From SM1-50 sp964467345 (GTDB lineage: Archaea > Thermoplasmatota > E2 > DHVEG-1): a DNA stretch of 64,000 bases. Shown here piece after piece: positions 26,290 through 35,952 of the stretch. Location: assembly GCA_964467345.1 (NCBI GenBank), contig CAYXPY010000004.1:18634-82633 (forward strand), written 5' to 3'. The notes beneath the pieces were generated by a model, which was not told where the DNA came from, made no database searches, and worked only from the letters and a program-made list of their open reading frames with translations. The stretch's first letter is position 1. Each line of letters starts with the position of its first letter. The translations under genes were made by a program, and so were the position numbers.

Positions 26290-26422
26290 TTTTTATTTCA
26301 CCTCATCTTTTCTTCTGTTTTTCTCACTACTGTCTCTTAATTTTAACCATGAATGCGCTTTTCATGTATATAGTTTGTGTTTAGCATTCCATATACAAAA
26401 AATAAGAGTTGAGAAAACCAGG
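26290..26422 (-). promoter_or_regulatory. Promoter of the proteasome/exosome operon
   Basis: On the minus strand AACTATATACATG (about 26364-26376) is a good archaeal TATA box, about 80 bp before the psmA start. A well-matched SD (GAGGTGA) precedes the ATG. The rest of the interval is AT-rich with no other clear structure. Confidence 0.5.
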
Positions 26423-27052
26423 TTAAACCCCTTTTTTTGTCCCCCAAATCAGCTTGTGAATCTGCAATGAAAGTCGGACTGATAAGCCATCCTTAAGAAT
26501 CCATGAGGCAAGCTTTTCAGGGTTCGTCCCCCAGACCGGTTGGAAGAAGACCATACACACAGGGTGATAGTCCATCAGTATTTGTTTTGCGTACTCGTAA
26601 TCCTTCCTGTTTTTTATGATGAATTTGAGCTGGTCTTTTTTTGTAAGAGCACCTACGTTTCCCATATTCATCTTTCCATGAGAACCTGAGGAGGGACATT
26701 TAATATCAAGGGAAAGCACCACTTTTTTTTTATCTGCATATCTCCTGATGTCCCTGGTTCCATTCGTTTCAAGGCACACGGTGTATCTCTTTTTCAACAG
26801 AGTATCGATTAATCGCGGTGTGTCTTTTTGAAGGAGTGGTTCACCACCAGTGAGACACACATTCGAACAAGGGAATTTTTTTATTTCACCAAGGATCTCT
26901 GGTATTGTCATCGTTGTGCCTTTTTCGTATGCATAGGTGGTGTCACAATAGGTGCAGCGAAGATTACAACCTGAGACCCTCACAAAAACACTTGGGGCGC
27001 CGACCAACACTCCTTCACCTTGGAGCGAATAGAATATTTCATTGATTTTCAT
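26423..27052 (-). CDS. queE: 7-carboxy-7-deazaguanine synthase (radical SAM)
   Basis: 209 residues from the ATG at 27052 (MKINEIFYSLQGEGVLVGAPSVFVR), the standard QueE N-terminus; the frame extends to 27115 but without support. The radical-SAM cluster motif is CNLRCTYC (Cys29, Cys33, Cys36). VCLTGGEPLLQ and LETNGTRD follow. QueE makes the 7-deazaguanine core used for archaeosine in tRNA. No queC, queD or tgtA is in the window. A TATA box on the minus strand near 27136-27147 could serve it. Confidence 0.92.
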   Translation of the reverse strand: MKINEIFYSLQGEGVLVGAPSVFVRVSGCNLRCTYCDTTYAYEKGTTMTIPEILGEIKKFPCSNVCLTGGEPLLQKDTPRLIDTLLKKRYTVCLETNGTRDIRRYADKKKVVLSLDIKCPSSGSHGKMNMGNVGALTKKDQLKFIIKNRKDYEYAKQILMDYHPVCMVFFQPVWGTNPEKLASWILKDGLSVRLSLQIHKLIWGTKKGV

Positions 27053-27189
27053 TTCCAGGATGTATTTGGATAGCTGATTAAAATTTTTGGGAAGGCAGAA
27101 AAAAGGGTCAAACACTCATCCTGATAAGATGTAAAAATATTTATAGGGGAAATTGTATTACGGGTAAGCCGTCCCAACGTTACTTGATA

Positions 27190-27210
27190 TAGAGTATAGT
27201 ATATCAAAAC
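27190..27210 (+). promoter_or_regulatory. Putative tRNA-Lys / RNA polymerase operon promoter
   Basis: AGTATATCAAAA (about 27198-27209) is a TATA-like element about 30 bp before the tRNA-Lys 5' end. Only 34 bases separate the tRNA from rpoH, so this may also drive the polymerase operon. Confidence 0.4.
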
Positions 27211-27232
27211 AGTAAAACTGTGGCCCATCTTT

Positions 27233-27306
27233 GGGCCTGTAGCTCAGCTAGGTAGAGCATCTGGCTTTTAACCAGGTGGCCAAGGGTTCGAATCCCTTCA
27301 GGCCCG
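27233..27306 (+). tRNA. tRNA-Lys (TTT)
   Basis: 74 nt that fold as a standard tRNA: acceptor GGGCCTG (27233-27239) pairs with CAGGCCC (27299-27305), discriminator G; anticodon loop CTTTTAA with anticodon TTT; T-loop TTCGAAT. CCA is not encoded. No intron. The polymerase gene rpoH starts 34 bases downstream. Confidence 0.95.
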
Positions 27307-27340
27307 CCTTTCCTCACAAGGAACGTAGGAGGAATGTAAT

Positions 27341-27661
27341 ATCGCAGCCCCGCCAAAAAAATATTACGACATCTTAGGACATAAGCTGGTCCCAGAACAT
27401 ACTATTTTAACTGATAAAGAGAAAAAGGAGCTGTTGGAGACATACAATATTAAAACCGATCAACTCCCACGTATACTTGCAAATGATCCAGCAGTGATTT
27501 CCACAGGGGCGAAACCTGGTCAGATTGTGAAAATAACACGGAAAAGCCCGACAGCCAAATATGCAATCGCATATCGATTGGTTGTTGAGAGCGATACCTC
27601 TGAGAGTTTTGTCTTCGCTGAACCGACTGAGGAATTCAGTAGCTCAAGCGAAGAGATGTAA
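27341..27661 (+). CDS. rpoH: DNA-directed RNA polymerase subunit H (Rpb5-like), apparent ATC start
   Basis: The conserved protein begins (I)AAPPKKYYDILGHKLVPEH and continues YNIKTDQLPRI, GAKPGQIVKITRKSPTA, IAYRLVVE, all typical of RpoH, with an added Ser/Glu-rich tail (106 residues against about 80 normally). No ATG, GTG or TTG occurs between the in-frame TAG at 27326-27328 and the TTG at 27434, which lies inside the conserved domain. A strong SD, AGGAGG (27327-27332), stands 8 bases before an ATC at 27341, which is the best candidate initiator. A base error in the assembly is the alternative. Followed by rpoB after 22 bases. Confidence 0.85.
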   Translation: MAAPPKKYYDILGHKLVPEHTILTDKEKKELLETYNIKTDQLPRILANDPAVISTGAKPGQIVKITRKSPTAKYAIAYRLVVESDTSESFVFAEPTEEFSSSSEEM

Positions 27662-27683
27662 CAGGGGATTATGAGGAGTATTT

Positions 27684-30600
27684 ATGAGAGAGCTTGTTGA
27701 TGCGTTTTATAAAGAGCGAAGTATTGTCAACCATCAGATCGCCTCCTATGATGATTTTTTACGACATCGTCTTCAGCGGATCGTCGATGGGACAATCATC
27801 GGTCAAGAAGAAGAAGGAATGAAACGAGGGTACATCTACCCCGAGATTGAAGGCTACAAGATTAAATTCGGGAAAATCAAAGTAGGTCTCCCCCAGGTCA
27901 AAGAGGCAGACGGTACTGAACGTCCATTGACCCCCATGGAAGCGCGACTCAGGGATTTAACCTATGAGGCTCCGATTGAGCTGGAATTCATCCCGGTGAA
28001 AAACGAAGTCGAATATGAACCTGAGACGGTGCGTGTCGGAGAGCTACCCATCATGGTAAAGTCCCTCCGATGCAATATCTCCCATCGGGTTTTAGAAGAA
28101 AAAATGGACCGACCCCTCACCGAGGAAGAGTACCGCAAGGAACTGCAGCAGATGCAGGAGGACCCCTTGGACCCTGGCGGGTATTTTATCAGTAACGGTA
28201 CTGAACGTGTATTGATCACCGTAGAAGATCTCGCCCCAAACAGGGTTCTTGTCGAACGATCAAGTCGGTACGGAACCGACGTTGAAGTCGCTAAAGTGTT
28301 CTCCCAGAGGGAGGGATACCGGGCGTTAACCGTGGTTGAAAAACGAAAAGACGGTATGCTCATGGTTAGTCTCCCCACCACCTATGGTCAAATCCCACTG
28401 ATTGTGTTGTTACGCGCATTAGGGATGGAAAACGACAAAGAAATCGTCGATGTCATCTGCGTGGACCCGAAGATGGAACCCTACGTTCTGGCTAACATCG
28501 AGGAATGCGCAAAGGAATACAGCATCGCAACAAAAGAGGAGGCAGTCGCATATCTTGGGAAGAAATTCGCAGGTGGTCAGGCTAAGGAATACCGGGTGAA
28601 ACGTGTCGAGACCATCATGGACCGACATCTCCTTGCCCATCTCGGTAATGACCCTGAAGACCGATTGAAAAAAGCGATTTTCGTCGCTCGTATGGGAATG
28701 GCAGTCCTGGAGCTTGCATTAGGAAAGCGAGAGCAGGACGACAAGGACCATTATGCGAATAAGCGTCTGAAGCTTGCCGGGGATCTCATGGAGGACCTCT
28801 TCCGGGTCGCATTTACCGCATTATGCAAGGACCTCAAATATCAAATTGAACGGATCCATGCGAAAGGAAAAGAAATCAAGATAGCATCATCATTACGTTC
28901 CGATGTGCTCAGCCAACGAATACACCACGCGCTTGCCACAGGAAACTGGGTCGGCGGTCGTGCAGGTGTCTCACAGCTTCTGGATCGAACCAGCAATCTT
29001 GCGGTTCTGAGTCATTTACGACGAGTCACATCTCCCTTAACAAGGTCACAGCCACATTTCGAAGCTCGTGATCTGCATTCAACACAATGGGGACGTCTCT
29101 GCCCCAATGAAACACCCGAAGGACCAAACTGCGGCCTTGTCAAAAACCTTGCATTAACCGTCGAAATCTCAGAGGGATTCGGAGAAAAAGAAGTCGAAGC
29201 AGTCCTACGGGAACTCGGGATCAAAGAGTTAACAAAACATGTCACTGGAGCCCGTGTGTATCTCAATGGAGACCTCATCGGGATGCATCAGAACGGCGCT
29301 GACCTTGTCAAAAAACTCCGGGAAAGACGACGACGAGGGATGCTGAGCAATGAAATCAATGTCACCTACGACATCGAAGGAAACGATGTTATTGTCAACT
29401 GTGACTGCGGTCGATTAAGACGACCACTGCTTGTTGCTGAAAACGGAAAACCTCTGTTAAACCAAAAGATACTCATTGACCTAAAGGAATCAAAGAAAAA
29501 ATGGACTGACCTTATCAACGATGGAATCGTCGAGTACATCGATGCAGAAGAAGAGGAAAACGCGCTCATTGCATTACGCGAAGAGGACCTCACATCAGAT
29601 CATACCCACATGGAGCTTGACCCAATGTGCATCCTTGGGATCGGTGCATCACTTGTTCCCTACCCAGAGCATAACTCCTCACCGAGGATTACCATGGGCG
29701 CAGGTATGGGAAAACAATCACTTGGTTTTGGGGCATCAAACTACCGTATCAGACCAGACACCCGAGGTCATCTCCTTCATTACCCACAGATGCCTCTGGT
29801 TCAGACACATCCCATCCGCTATATCAAATTCAGGGAGCGACCCGCAGGGCAGAACTACATTGTCGCAGTCGCCTCGTTTCAGGGATATAACATGGAAGAT
29901 GCATTGATTATGAGCAAGTCAGCGATTGAACGCGGACTTGGTCGTAGTACATTTGTCCGGACCTACAGCAGCGAGGAGAAACGATACCCCGGTGGTCAGG
30001 AGGATCATTTTGAGATCCCCAACCCGGATTGCCGAGGCGTCCGTAGCGAAGAAGCATACAACAACCTTGGCGAAGACGGGTTGATTTCCCCCGAATGCAC
30101 TGCAAATGGTGGAGACGTACTGATAGGCAAGACATCACCACCTCGATTTCTTGAGGAACCAACAGATTTTCTGACACCACAGAAACGCAGGGAAACCTCA
30201 GTCACCGTCCAACATGGAGAAGGCGGTGTTGTCGACAAGGTCATGCTGTCAGAGTCAGTTAACGGGTCCCGAATGGTGAAAATAAAAGTCCGGGAGCAAC
30301 GCATTCCTGAGCTTGGTGATAAATTTGCTTCAAAACATGGTCAGAAAGGGGTCGTCGGATACGTGGTATCCGCAGAAAACATGCCCTTCACCGAAGATGG
30401 TATGTCCCCTGATTTAATCATCAACCCTCATGCCATCCCCTCAAGGATGACTGTTGCCCATGTGCTTGAGATGATCGGCGGTAAAGTCGGCTCACTTGAA
30501 GGACGAATCGTCGATGGGACTGCTTTTAGCGGCGAACCAGAAGACCAGCTGCGATCCGCTCTGATACGGAATGGATTCAACCATGCAGGAAAAGAAATCT

Positions 30601-31049
30601 TCTATGACGGCCTTACAGGACGACCATTGGAATGTGAAGTGTTCGTCGGATGCATCTATTATCAGAAACTCCATCACATGGTCGCCGGTAAAATCCATGC
30701 ACGATCACGAGGACCCGTGCAGATCCTTACCAGACAACCCACTGAAGGACGAGCCAGGGAGGGTGGTCTACGGTTCGGAGAAATGGAACGAGACTGCCTC
30801 ATTGGTCATGGTGCATCGATGGTGATCAAAGACCGTCTCCTGGATGAATCAGATATCACGATGAAATACGTCTGTAACACCTGTGGTCATATCGCGATGA
30901 TTGATCGTCATGGGCGGTTACATTGCTCTATCTGCGGTGACAAGGCAGATATCCACCCGGTGGAGATGAGTTACGCATTCAAACTATTAATCGATGAGTT
31001 GAAATCACTTGTGGTGGTGCCACGGATTAAGCTGGAGTCATTGGTGTAG
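27684..31049 (+). CDS. rpoB: DNA-directed RNA polymerase subunit B (unsplit)
   Basis: 1121 residues, a single chain covering both B'' and B'. Motifs: RSQPHFEARDLH, CPNETPEGPNCGLVKNLAL, GYNMEDALIMSKSAIERG, GQKGVVG and KIHARSRGPVQILTRQPTEGR near the C-terminus, plus a C-terminal zinc ribbon CNTCGHIA...CSIC. Many methanogens and haloarchaea split this subunit; Thermoplasmata and Thermococci keep it whole, consistent with the proposed lineage. Catalytic subunit that holds the template hybrid. Confidence 0.97.
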   Translation: MRELVDAFYKERSIVNHQIASYDDFLRHRLQRIVDGTIIGQEEEGMKRGYIYPEIEGYKIKFGKIKVGLPQVKEADGTERPLTPMEARLRDLTYEAPIELEFIPVKNEVEYEPETVRVGELPIMVKSLRCNISHRVLEEKMDRPLTEEEYRKELQQMQEDPLDPGGYFISNGTERVLITVEDLAPNRVLVERSSRYGTDVEVAKVFSQREGYRALTVVEKRKDGMLMVSLPTTYGQIPLIVLLRALGMENDKEIVDVICVDPKMEPYVLANIEECAKEYSIATKEEAVAYLGKKFAGGQAKEYRVKRVETIMDRHLLAHLGNDPEDRLKKAIFVARMGMAVLELALGKREQDDKDHYANKRLKLAGDLMEDLFRVAFTALCKDLKYQIERIHAKGKEIKIASSLRSDVLSQRIHHALATGNWVGGRAGVSQLLDRTSNLAVLSHLRRVTSPLTRSQPHFEARDLHSTQWGRLCPNETPEGPNCGLVKNLALTVEISEGFGEKEVEAVLRELGIKELTKHVTGARVYLNGDLIGMHQNGADLVKKLRERRRRGMLSNEINVTYDIEGNDVIVNCDCGRLRRPLLVAENGKPLLNQKILIDLKESKKKWTDLINDGIVEYIDAEEEENALIALREEDLTSDHTHMELDPMCILGIGASLVPYPEHNSSPRITMGAGMGKQSLGFGASNYRIRPDTRGHLLHYPQMPLVQTHPIRYIKFRERPAGQNYIVAVASFQGYNMEDALIMSKSAIERGLGRSTFVRTYSSEEKRYPGGQEDHFEIPNPDCRGVRSEEAYNNLGEDGLISPECTANGGDVLIGKTSPPRFLEEPTDFLTPQKRRETSVTVQHGEGGVVDKVMLSESVNGSRMVKIKVREQRIPELGDKFASKHGQKGVVGYVVSAENMPFTEDGMSPDLIINPHAIPSRMTVAHVLEMIGGKVGSLEGRIVDGTAFSGEPEDQLRSALIRNGFNHAGKEIFYDGLTGRPLECEVFVGCIYYQKLHHMVAGKIHARSRGPVQILTRQPTEGRAREGGLRFGEMERDCLIGHGASMVIKDRLLDESDITMKYVCNTCGHIAMIDRHGRLHCSICGDKADIHPVEMSYAFKLLIDELKSLVVVPRIKLESLV

Positions 31050-31061
31050 GGGGTTAGAAAA

Positions 31062-33728
31062 ATGGCGGGACGAAGTATCACAAAAAAAATTGGGGCGCTT
31101 GAATTTTCAGTATTATCACCAAATGAGATTCGCAAGATGAGTGCGACAAAGGTGATTACCGCTGATACATATGATGATGATGGGTTTCCAATCACGATGG
31201 GGCTGATGGATCAACGTCTCAGTGTGATTGAACCTGGTCTGCGGTGTAAAACCTGCGGGCTTAAGGTAGGAAAAGACAAATGCCCAGGGCATTTCGGGCA
31301 TATCGACCTTGCAATGCCCGTCATCCATGTCGGGTTTGTCAAGACCATCCGGAACTGTTTACGAGCGACTTGTCGGAAATGCGGACGAATCATGCTTTCT
31401 GAAAAAGAATTAGAAGAACATCGAAAGACCATCATAAAAAACAACAACGAGGGACGCGACAACGCCTATATCTTCAAGATGATCATCAGCACCGCGACAA
31501 AGACAGAAGCATGTCCACGATGCGCAGCGATGAGCGGGAAGATCGATCTGGATAAACCAACCTCTTTCCGCGAAAACGGTAAAAAACTCACCCCAACGGA
31601 GATCCGGGAGTGGCTTGAGAAAATCCCTGATGAGGACCTCCCGTTACTTGATATTAATGTTCAGTCAGCACGACCGGAATGGATGGTTCTTACCGTGTTG
31701 CCAGTACCACCGGTCACTGTTCGACCATCGGTCACCCTTGAGTCTGGTGAACGATCAGAGGACGATCTGACCCATAAACTTGTTGATGTGATAAGAATCA
31801 ACCAGCGGCTTCAGGAGAACCGTGACGCGGGAGCACCACAGTTAATCGTCGAGGACCTCTGGGAGTTGCTGCAGTATCATGTGACGACCTACCTGGACAA
31901 TCAAACCTCAGGTATCCCACCTGCAAGACATCGTTCGGGTAGACCCCTGAAGACACTAGCTCAACGGTTAAAAGGAAAAGAGGGCCGATTCCGTAGCAAT
32001 CTATCTGGGAAACGAGTGAATTTCTCCGCACGAACGGTGATTTCCCCAGATCCAAACCTCAGCATCAACGAAATCGGTGTCCCCGCAGAGATAGCACGGG
32101 AGCTGACCATCCCGGTACGGGTCACGACACAGAACCTGGAATGGTGCAAAAATCTTATCAAACAAACTGCACAACCAGGAAAACCCGGGGAACACTACCG
32201 GCCGCATGTGAATTATGTAAAACGATACCGTGAGGGGGTAGAACAACGCATGAAGGTCACAGAGAAAAACGCTGATGACATCGCTGAGAAACTGGAGCTT
32301 GGTTTTATCATCGAACGGCAGTTGATGAACGGGGATATCGCCTTGTTCAATCGTCAACCATCGCTGCATCGGATGTCGATGATGGCCCATCGTATCAAAG
32401 TGATGCCGAACCGGTCCTTCCGATTCAACCTTTCTGTCTGTCCCCCGTATAACGCTGATTTCGATGGCGATGAGATGAACCTGCATCTCCTCCAGGGAGA
32501 AGAGGCGAAAGCTGAGGCTGAGATCCTGATGAAAGTCCAGGAGAACCTGATGTCACCACGTTTCGGTGGGGTCATCATCGGGGGCCTGCATGACCATATC
32601 TCTGGCTGTTTCCTTCTCACCTATAAAGACAAGACATTCTCAAAAGAGAAAACCTCTGAGATCCTCTCGACGTTCAAATACAAAGGGAAGTTCCCTGAGG
32701 TCCATGAGCTCAACGGACAGAGCGTGGTGTACGGGAGAGACATCTTCAGCGTGTTGCTTCCAAAAGACCTTACGCTTGAATATAAGGCTAAGGCCTGTTA
32801 CCACTGTGAAGTCTGCAAAGCCGCAGAATGCCCCTATGGCGCGTATGTTGTTGTGAAGAACGGGAAGTTGAAACAAGGAATTGTCGATGAGAACAGCATC
32901 GGGTCGTTCAAAGGTAGGATTGTCGAAAGAATCATCCGGGACCATGGGACGGCTGCCGGCAGGATATTCATCGATGATGTCACCAGACTAGGTATCGCGG
33001 TGGTGACCGTGATCGGGTTTACCACAAGCATTGACGATGAGGACATCCCTACCGAAGCGAAACGTCAGATCGGGGAAGGACTGCAGAAAGCACAGAACAA
33101 GATCAACACTCTAGTCACTGCCTATGAGCATGGTGAGCTGGAATCACTCCCGGGTCGAAGTCTGGAAGAAACCTTGGAGATGGAGATCATGCGAGTCACC
33201 GGGCGAGCCAGAGACATGGCTGGTGAGATAGCAAGTAAATACCTCGGATTGAACAACAGCGCCGTCATTATGGCGAAATCTGGTGCCAGGGGGTCCATGC
33301 TGAACCTCTCGCAGATGTCCGGATGTGTCGGGCAGCAGGCGGTCAGAGGAGAACGAATCTCCCGTGGGTATAAATATCGGACGTTACCGCATTTCAAAAA
33401 AGGGGACCTGGGGGCCAGTGCAAAAGGCTTTGTTGCAAATAGTTACAAAAGTGGGTTAAACCCCACCGAGTACTTCTTCCATTCAATGGGAGGAAGAGAA
33501 GGTCTGGTCGACACCGCAGTCCGTACATCCCGTTCAGGATACATGCAACGTCGTCTCGTCAACGCCCTTGAAGACCTCAAGGTCGAAAACGACGGGACCG
33601 TGCGACACACCGGTGGTGAGATCATCCAGTTCCGATATGGTGATGATGGAGTCGACCCGACACGGAGCACAACCGGTAAAGCAGTAGACCTCGACCGTAT
33701 CATCTATGATGTAAAGCAGGAGGGATAA
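31062..33728 (+). CDS. rpoA1: DNA-directed RNA polymerase subunit A'
   Basis: 888 residues. The absolutely conserved active-site motif NADFDGDEMN lies near residue 466 and binds the catalytic Mg. N-terminal zinc site CKTCGLKVGKDKCPGHFGH is intact, as are RFRSNLSGKRVNFSARTVISPDP and the bridge-helix neighbourhood near the C-terminus. It begins 12 bases after rpoB and ends 4 bases before rpoA2. Confidence 0.97.
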   Translation: MAGRSITKKIGALEFSVLSPNEIRKMSATKVITADTYDDDGFPITMGLMDQRLSVIEPGLRCKTCGLKVGKDKCPGHFGHIDLAMPVIHVGFVKTIRNCLRATCRKCGRIMLSEKELEEHRKTIIKNNNEGRDNAYIFKMIISTATKTEACPRCAAMSGKIDLDKPTSFRENGKKLTPTEIREWLEKIPDEDLPLLDINVQSARPEWMVLTVLPVPPVTVRPSVTLESGERSEDDLTHKLVDVIRINQRLQENRDAGAPQLIVEDLWELLQYHVTTYLDNQTSGIPPARHRSGRPLKTLAQRLKGKEGRFRSNLSGKRVNFSARTVISPDPNLSINEIGVPAEIARELTIPVRVTTQNLEWCKNLIKQTAQPGKPGEHYRPHVNYVKRYREGVEQRMKVTEKNADDIAEKLELGFIIERQLMNGDIALFNRQPSLHRMSMMAHRIKVMPNRSFRFNLSVCPPYNADFDGDEMNLHLLQGEEAKAEAEILMKVQENLMSPRFGGVIIGGLHDHISGCFLLTYKDKTFSKEKTSEILSTFKYKGKFPEVHELNGQSVVYGRDIFSVLLPKDLTLEYKAKACYHCEVCKAAECPYGAYVVVKNGKLKQGIVDENSIGSFKGRIVERIIRDHGTAAGRIFIDDVTRLGIAVVTVIGFTTSIDDEDIPTEAKRQIGEGLQKAQNKINTLVTAYEHGELESLPGRSLEETLEMEIMRVTGRARDMAGEIASKYLGLNNSAVIMAKSGARGSMLNLSQMSGCVGQQAVRGERISRGYKYRTLPHFKKGDLGASAKGFVANSYKSGLNPTEYFFHSMGGREGLVDTAVRTSRSGYMQRRLVNALEDLKVENDGTVRHTGGEIIQFRYGDDGVDPTRSTTGKAVDLDRIIYDVKQEG

Positions 33729-33732
33729 GCCG

Positions 33733-35175
33733 ATGGCAAAACTGTTCTCAAAAAAGAAACCTGCACCTAAGAAACCTCTAAAGAAGCCTGCCGCGTCAAA
33801 AACAAAAAAACCAAGCGAAAAGCCGACGGTGAAAAGTAAAACCGCGCAACCTAAGAAACAACTCATAAAAACAAAAACTACTGTGGAAAAGAAAAAACCA
33901 AAAGAGACAAAGAAAAAGATTGTTGAGGTCGAGAAAAAAATAGAAAAAAAGAAAGAGCCGGAACGGACATTTCTCCCTCCACCAAAAAAATTAGACGAAG
34001 AACCAAAGGAATATAAACCGATACGAGCAGACATTCAGAAGCTGCTGAAAAATCACTTCCTCCCTGTTTCTGTTATCGATGGAATCGTCGAACGAACAGC
34101 AAAGGATAAAGCCCTGCAGGGAAAACTGAAAAGTATCGTCGAAAAAGCCCTCGAGGAGTACGCAAAAAACCGAATCGACCCCACCGAAGCCTGTGGTATG
34201 ATCAGCGCACAAAGCATCGGTGAGCCAGGAACCCAGATGACGATGCGTACCTTCCACTACGCGGGTGTCGCAGAAATCAATGTCACCCTGGGGTTACCGC
34301 GGTTAATCGAGATCGTGGATGCACGGTCTACCCCCTCGACACCAATGATGAACATCTACCTGCGGGATGAATATCGAATCAACCCGGATCTTGCAAAAGA
34401 GATCGCAAACAAAATAGAGATAACAAGGCTTACCGATGTCGCCGACATCGAGATGGACCTGATTAACATCATCATCTTTATCAAACCAAACAAAAAGACG
34501 ATGGAGAAGAAAGGAATCACTATTGATGATCTCTTGGAGCGCATCCAATCGCTTCGGAAGCTATCTGCTAAAGTTGAGAAAGAATCTATCAAAGTGACCT
34601 TGGATGAACCGGGGTACAAAGTGCTGCAGAACACCAACGAGACTCTGAAGAACCTGAAGATAAAAGGGATCGATGGGATCAAACGTGTCATCATACGAAA
34701 GGAGCCAAACGAAGGCTACGTGATTTATAGCGAAGGCAGCAACCTTAAGGAAGTCTTAGATATCGAAGGTGTTGATCCGTACCGAACCACCACAAACGAC
34801 ATCCATGCGATCGCACGGGAGCTTGGGATTGAAGCAGCGCGCAACATGATCATCCAAGAGGCATATGCCACGCTTTCAGAACAGGGGTTAAACGTTGATA
34901 TGAGACATATCATGCTCGTGGCTGATGTGATGACTGCTGATGGGACGGTCCGGGCAATCGGTCGTCATGGGGTGAGTGGGGAGAAAAGCAGTGTACTGTC
35001 ACGTGCAGCCTTTGAAATCACCGTCAATCATCTGCTGCTGGCCAGCCAGCGGGGTGAATCCGATGAGCTGAACGGTGTGGCAGAGAACATCATCGTTGGT
35101 CAACCAGTAAACCTAGGCACAGGTGCCATTGAACTTGTGATGAATCCAAAAAAACCAAAACAGAAGGGAAAGTAA
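33733..35175 (+). CDS. rpoA2: DNA-directed RNA polymerase subunit A'' with long lysine-rich N-terminal extension
   Basis: 480 residues. The conserved A'' part starts near residue 95 (IRADIQKLLKNHFLPVSVIDGI) and contains DPTEACGMISAQSIGEPGTQMTMRTFHYAG trigger-loop sequence (split here in words; about residues 145-175) and the ARELGIEAARN region. The first roughly 90 residues are Lys/Pro/Glu repeats of low complexity, not part of the usual A'' subunit of about 390 residues, and probably disordered. The ATG at 33733 lies 4 bases after rpoA1, so this start is well placed; ATG codons within the extension are absent. Confidence 0.95.
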   Translation: MAKLFSKKKPAPKKPLKKPAASKTKKPSEKPTVKSKTAQPKKQLIKTKTTVEKKKPKETKKKIVEVEKKIEKKKEPERTFLPPPKKLDEEPKEYKPIRADIQKLLKNHFLPVSVIDGIVERTAKDKALQGKLKSIVEKALEEYAKNRIDPTEACGMISAQSIGEPGTQMTMRTFHYAGVAEINVTLGLPRLIEIVDARSTPSTPMMNIYLRDEYRINPDLAKEIANKIEITRLTDVADIEMDLINIIIFIKPNKKTMEKKGITIDDLLERIQSLRKLSAKVEKESIKVTLDEPGYKVLQNTNETLKNLKIKGIDGIKRVIIRKEPNEGYVIYSEGSNLKEVLDIEGVDPYRTTTNDIHAIARELGIEAARNMIIQEAYATLSEQGLNVDMRHIMLVADVMTADGTVRAIGRHGVSGEKSSVLSRAAFEITVNHLLLASQRGESDELNGVAENIIVGQPVNLGTGAIELVMNPKKPKQKGK

Positions 35176-35478
35176 ATGGTAGACGTAAACAAAGTATTAA
35201 AGGATGTATCGAAGAAAGGAAAAATCATGATCGGAGAGAAACAGACGAAAACCGCAATTCAGAAAGGGACTGCAAAACTGGTGGTTGTAGCAGCGAACTG
35301 CCCAGACAAAAAAACCATCACAACCCTCGCAAACGACCAGAAGATACCGCTGTTCAGCTATCAATCCACTGGCGTCGACCTTGGGTATTCCTGTGGGAAG
35401 AACTATTCAGTCTCCTGCCTTGCCGTGCTTGAAGAAGGAGAATCAAATATCCTGCAGCTTGTCAAGAAAAGGAACTAA
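35176..35478 (+). CDS. rpl30e: 50S ribosomal protein L30e
   Basis: 100 residues with the L7Ae/L30e fold: KIMIGEKQTKTAIQKGTAKLVVVAANCP, then LFSYQSTGVDLGYSCGK. Starts on the base after the rpoA2 stop. Its place between rpoA2 and nusA is the conserved archaeal order. Confidence 0.95.
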   Translation: MVDVNKVLKDVSKKGKIMIGEKQTKTAIQKGTAKLVVVAANCPDKKTITTLANDQKIPLFSYQSTGVDLGYSCGKNYSVSCLAVLEEGESNILQLVKKRN

Positions 35479-35483
35479 CTACA

Positions 35484-35909
35484 ATGGCAGAGATAATTCT
35501 TTCAAACGAGACGGTCCAGTGTATTAATCTTGCTTCGAAGTATTCCGGGGCAGGCATCAGAGACTGTATCGTTGAGGATGACCGTGTTGTCTTCATCGTC
35601 GAGAAAGGGCAACTAGGGATAGCGATAGGGAGCAAAGCTAAGAACCTGGAGAAACTGCGATTGCTTTTTAAGAAAAACGTCAAATTCGTCGAGTTCGATG
35701 ACGATAAAACAAGGTTTGTCATGAACCTCTGTAAACCCTATGATATCAAGAAGGTCAGTTTCGAGGGAAACGACGAGGCAAGCGTCGCTCGGGTAGAGGT
35801 CAACCCGAAAGACAAGTCAAAATTAATCGGAAAAGGTGGACGAAACATCAACTTGATTCGGAAGATGGCTCAACGCCATCATCAGATAAAAGATGTCCAG
35901 ATAGTCTAA
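35484..35909 (+). CDS. nusA: NusA-like transcription termination factor (two KH domains)
   Basis: 141 residues, the short archaeal NusA made only of two KH domains. The KH GxxG loops are visible as GSKAKNLEKLR and GKGGRNINLIRKMAQRH. Last gene of the polymerase operon; the usual following rps12, rps7 and elongation factor genes are absent here. A run of A bases and a weakly structured 43-bp gap follow. Confidence 0.92.
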   Translation: MAEIILSNETVQCINLASKYSGAGIRDCIVEDDRVVFIVEKGQLGIAIGSKAKNLEKLRLLFKKNVKFVEFDDDKTRFVMNLCKPYDIKKVSFEGNDEASVARVEVNPKDKSKLIGKGGRNINLIRKMAQRHHQIKDVQIV

Positions 35910-35952
35910 AAAAAAAACCTTGTAAGGAGTTACTCTTTTAAAGGGTGGTCTG

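Noticed and set aside
27434..27661. rpoH starting at TTG 27434
   Set aside because: It would delete the conserved YDILGHKLVPEH segment and has no SD at the right distance, whereas AGGAGG stands before ATC 27341.
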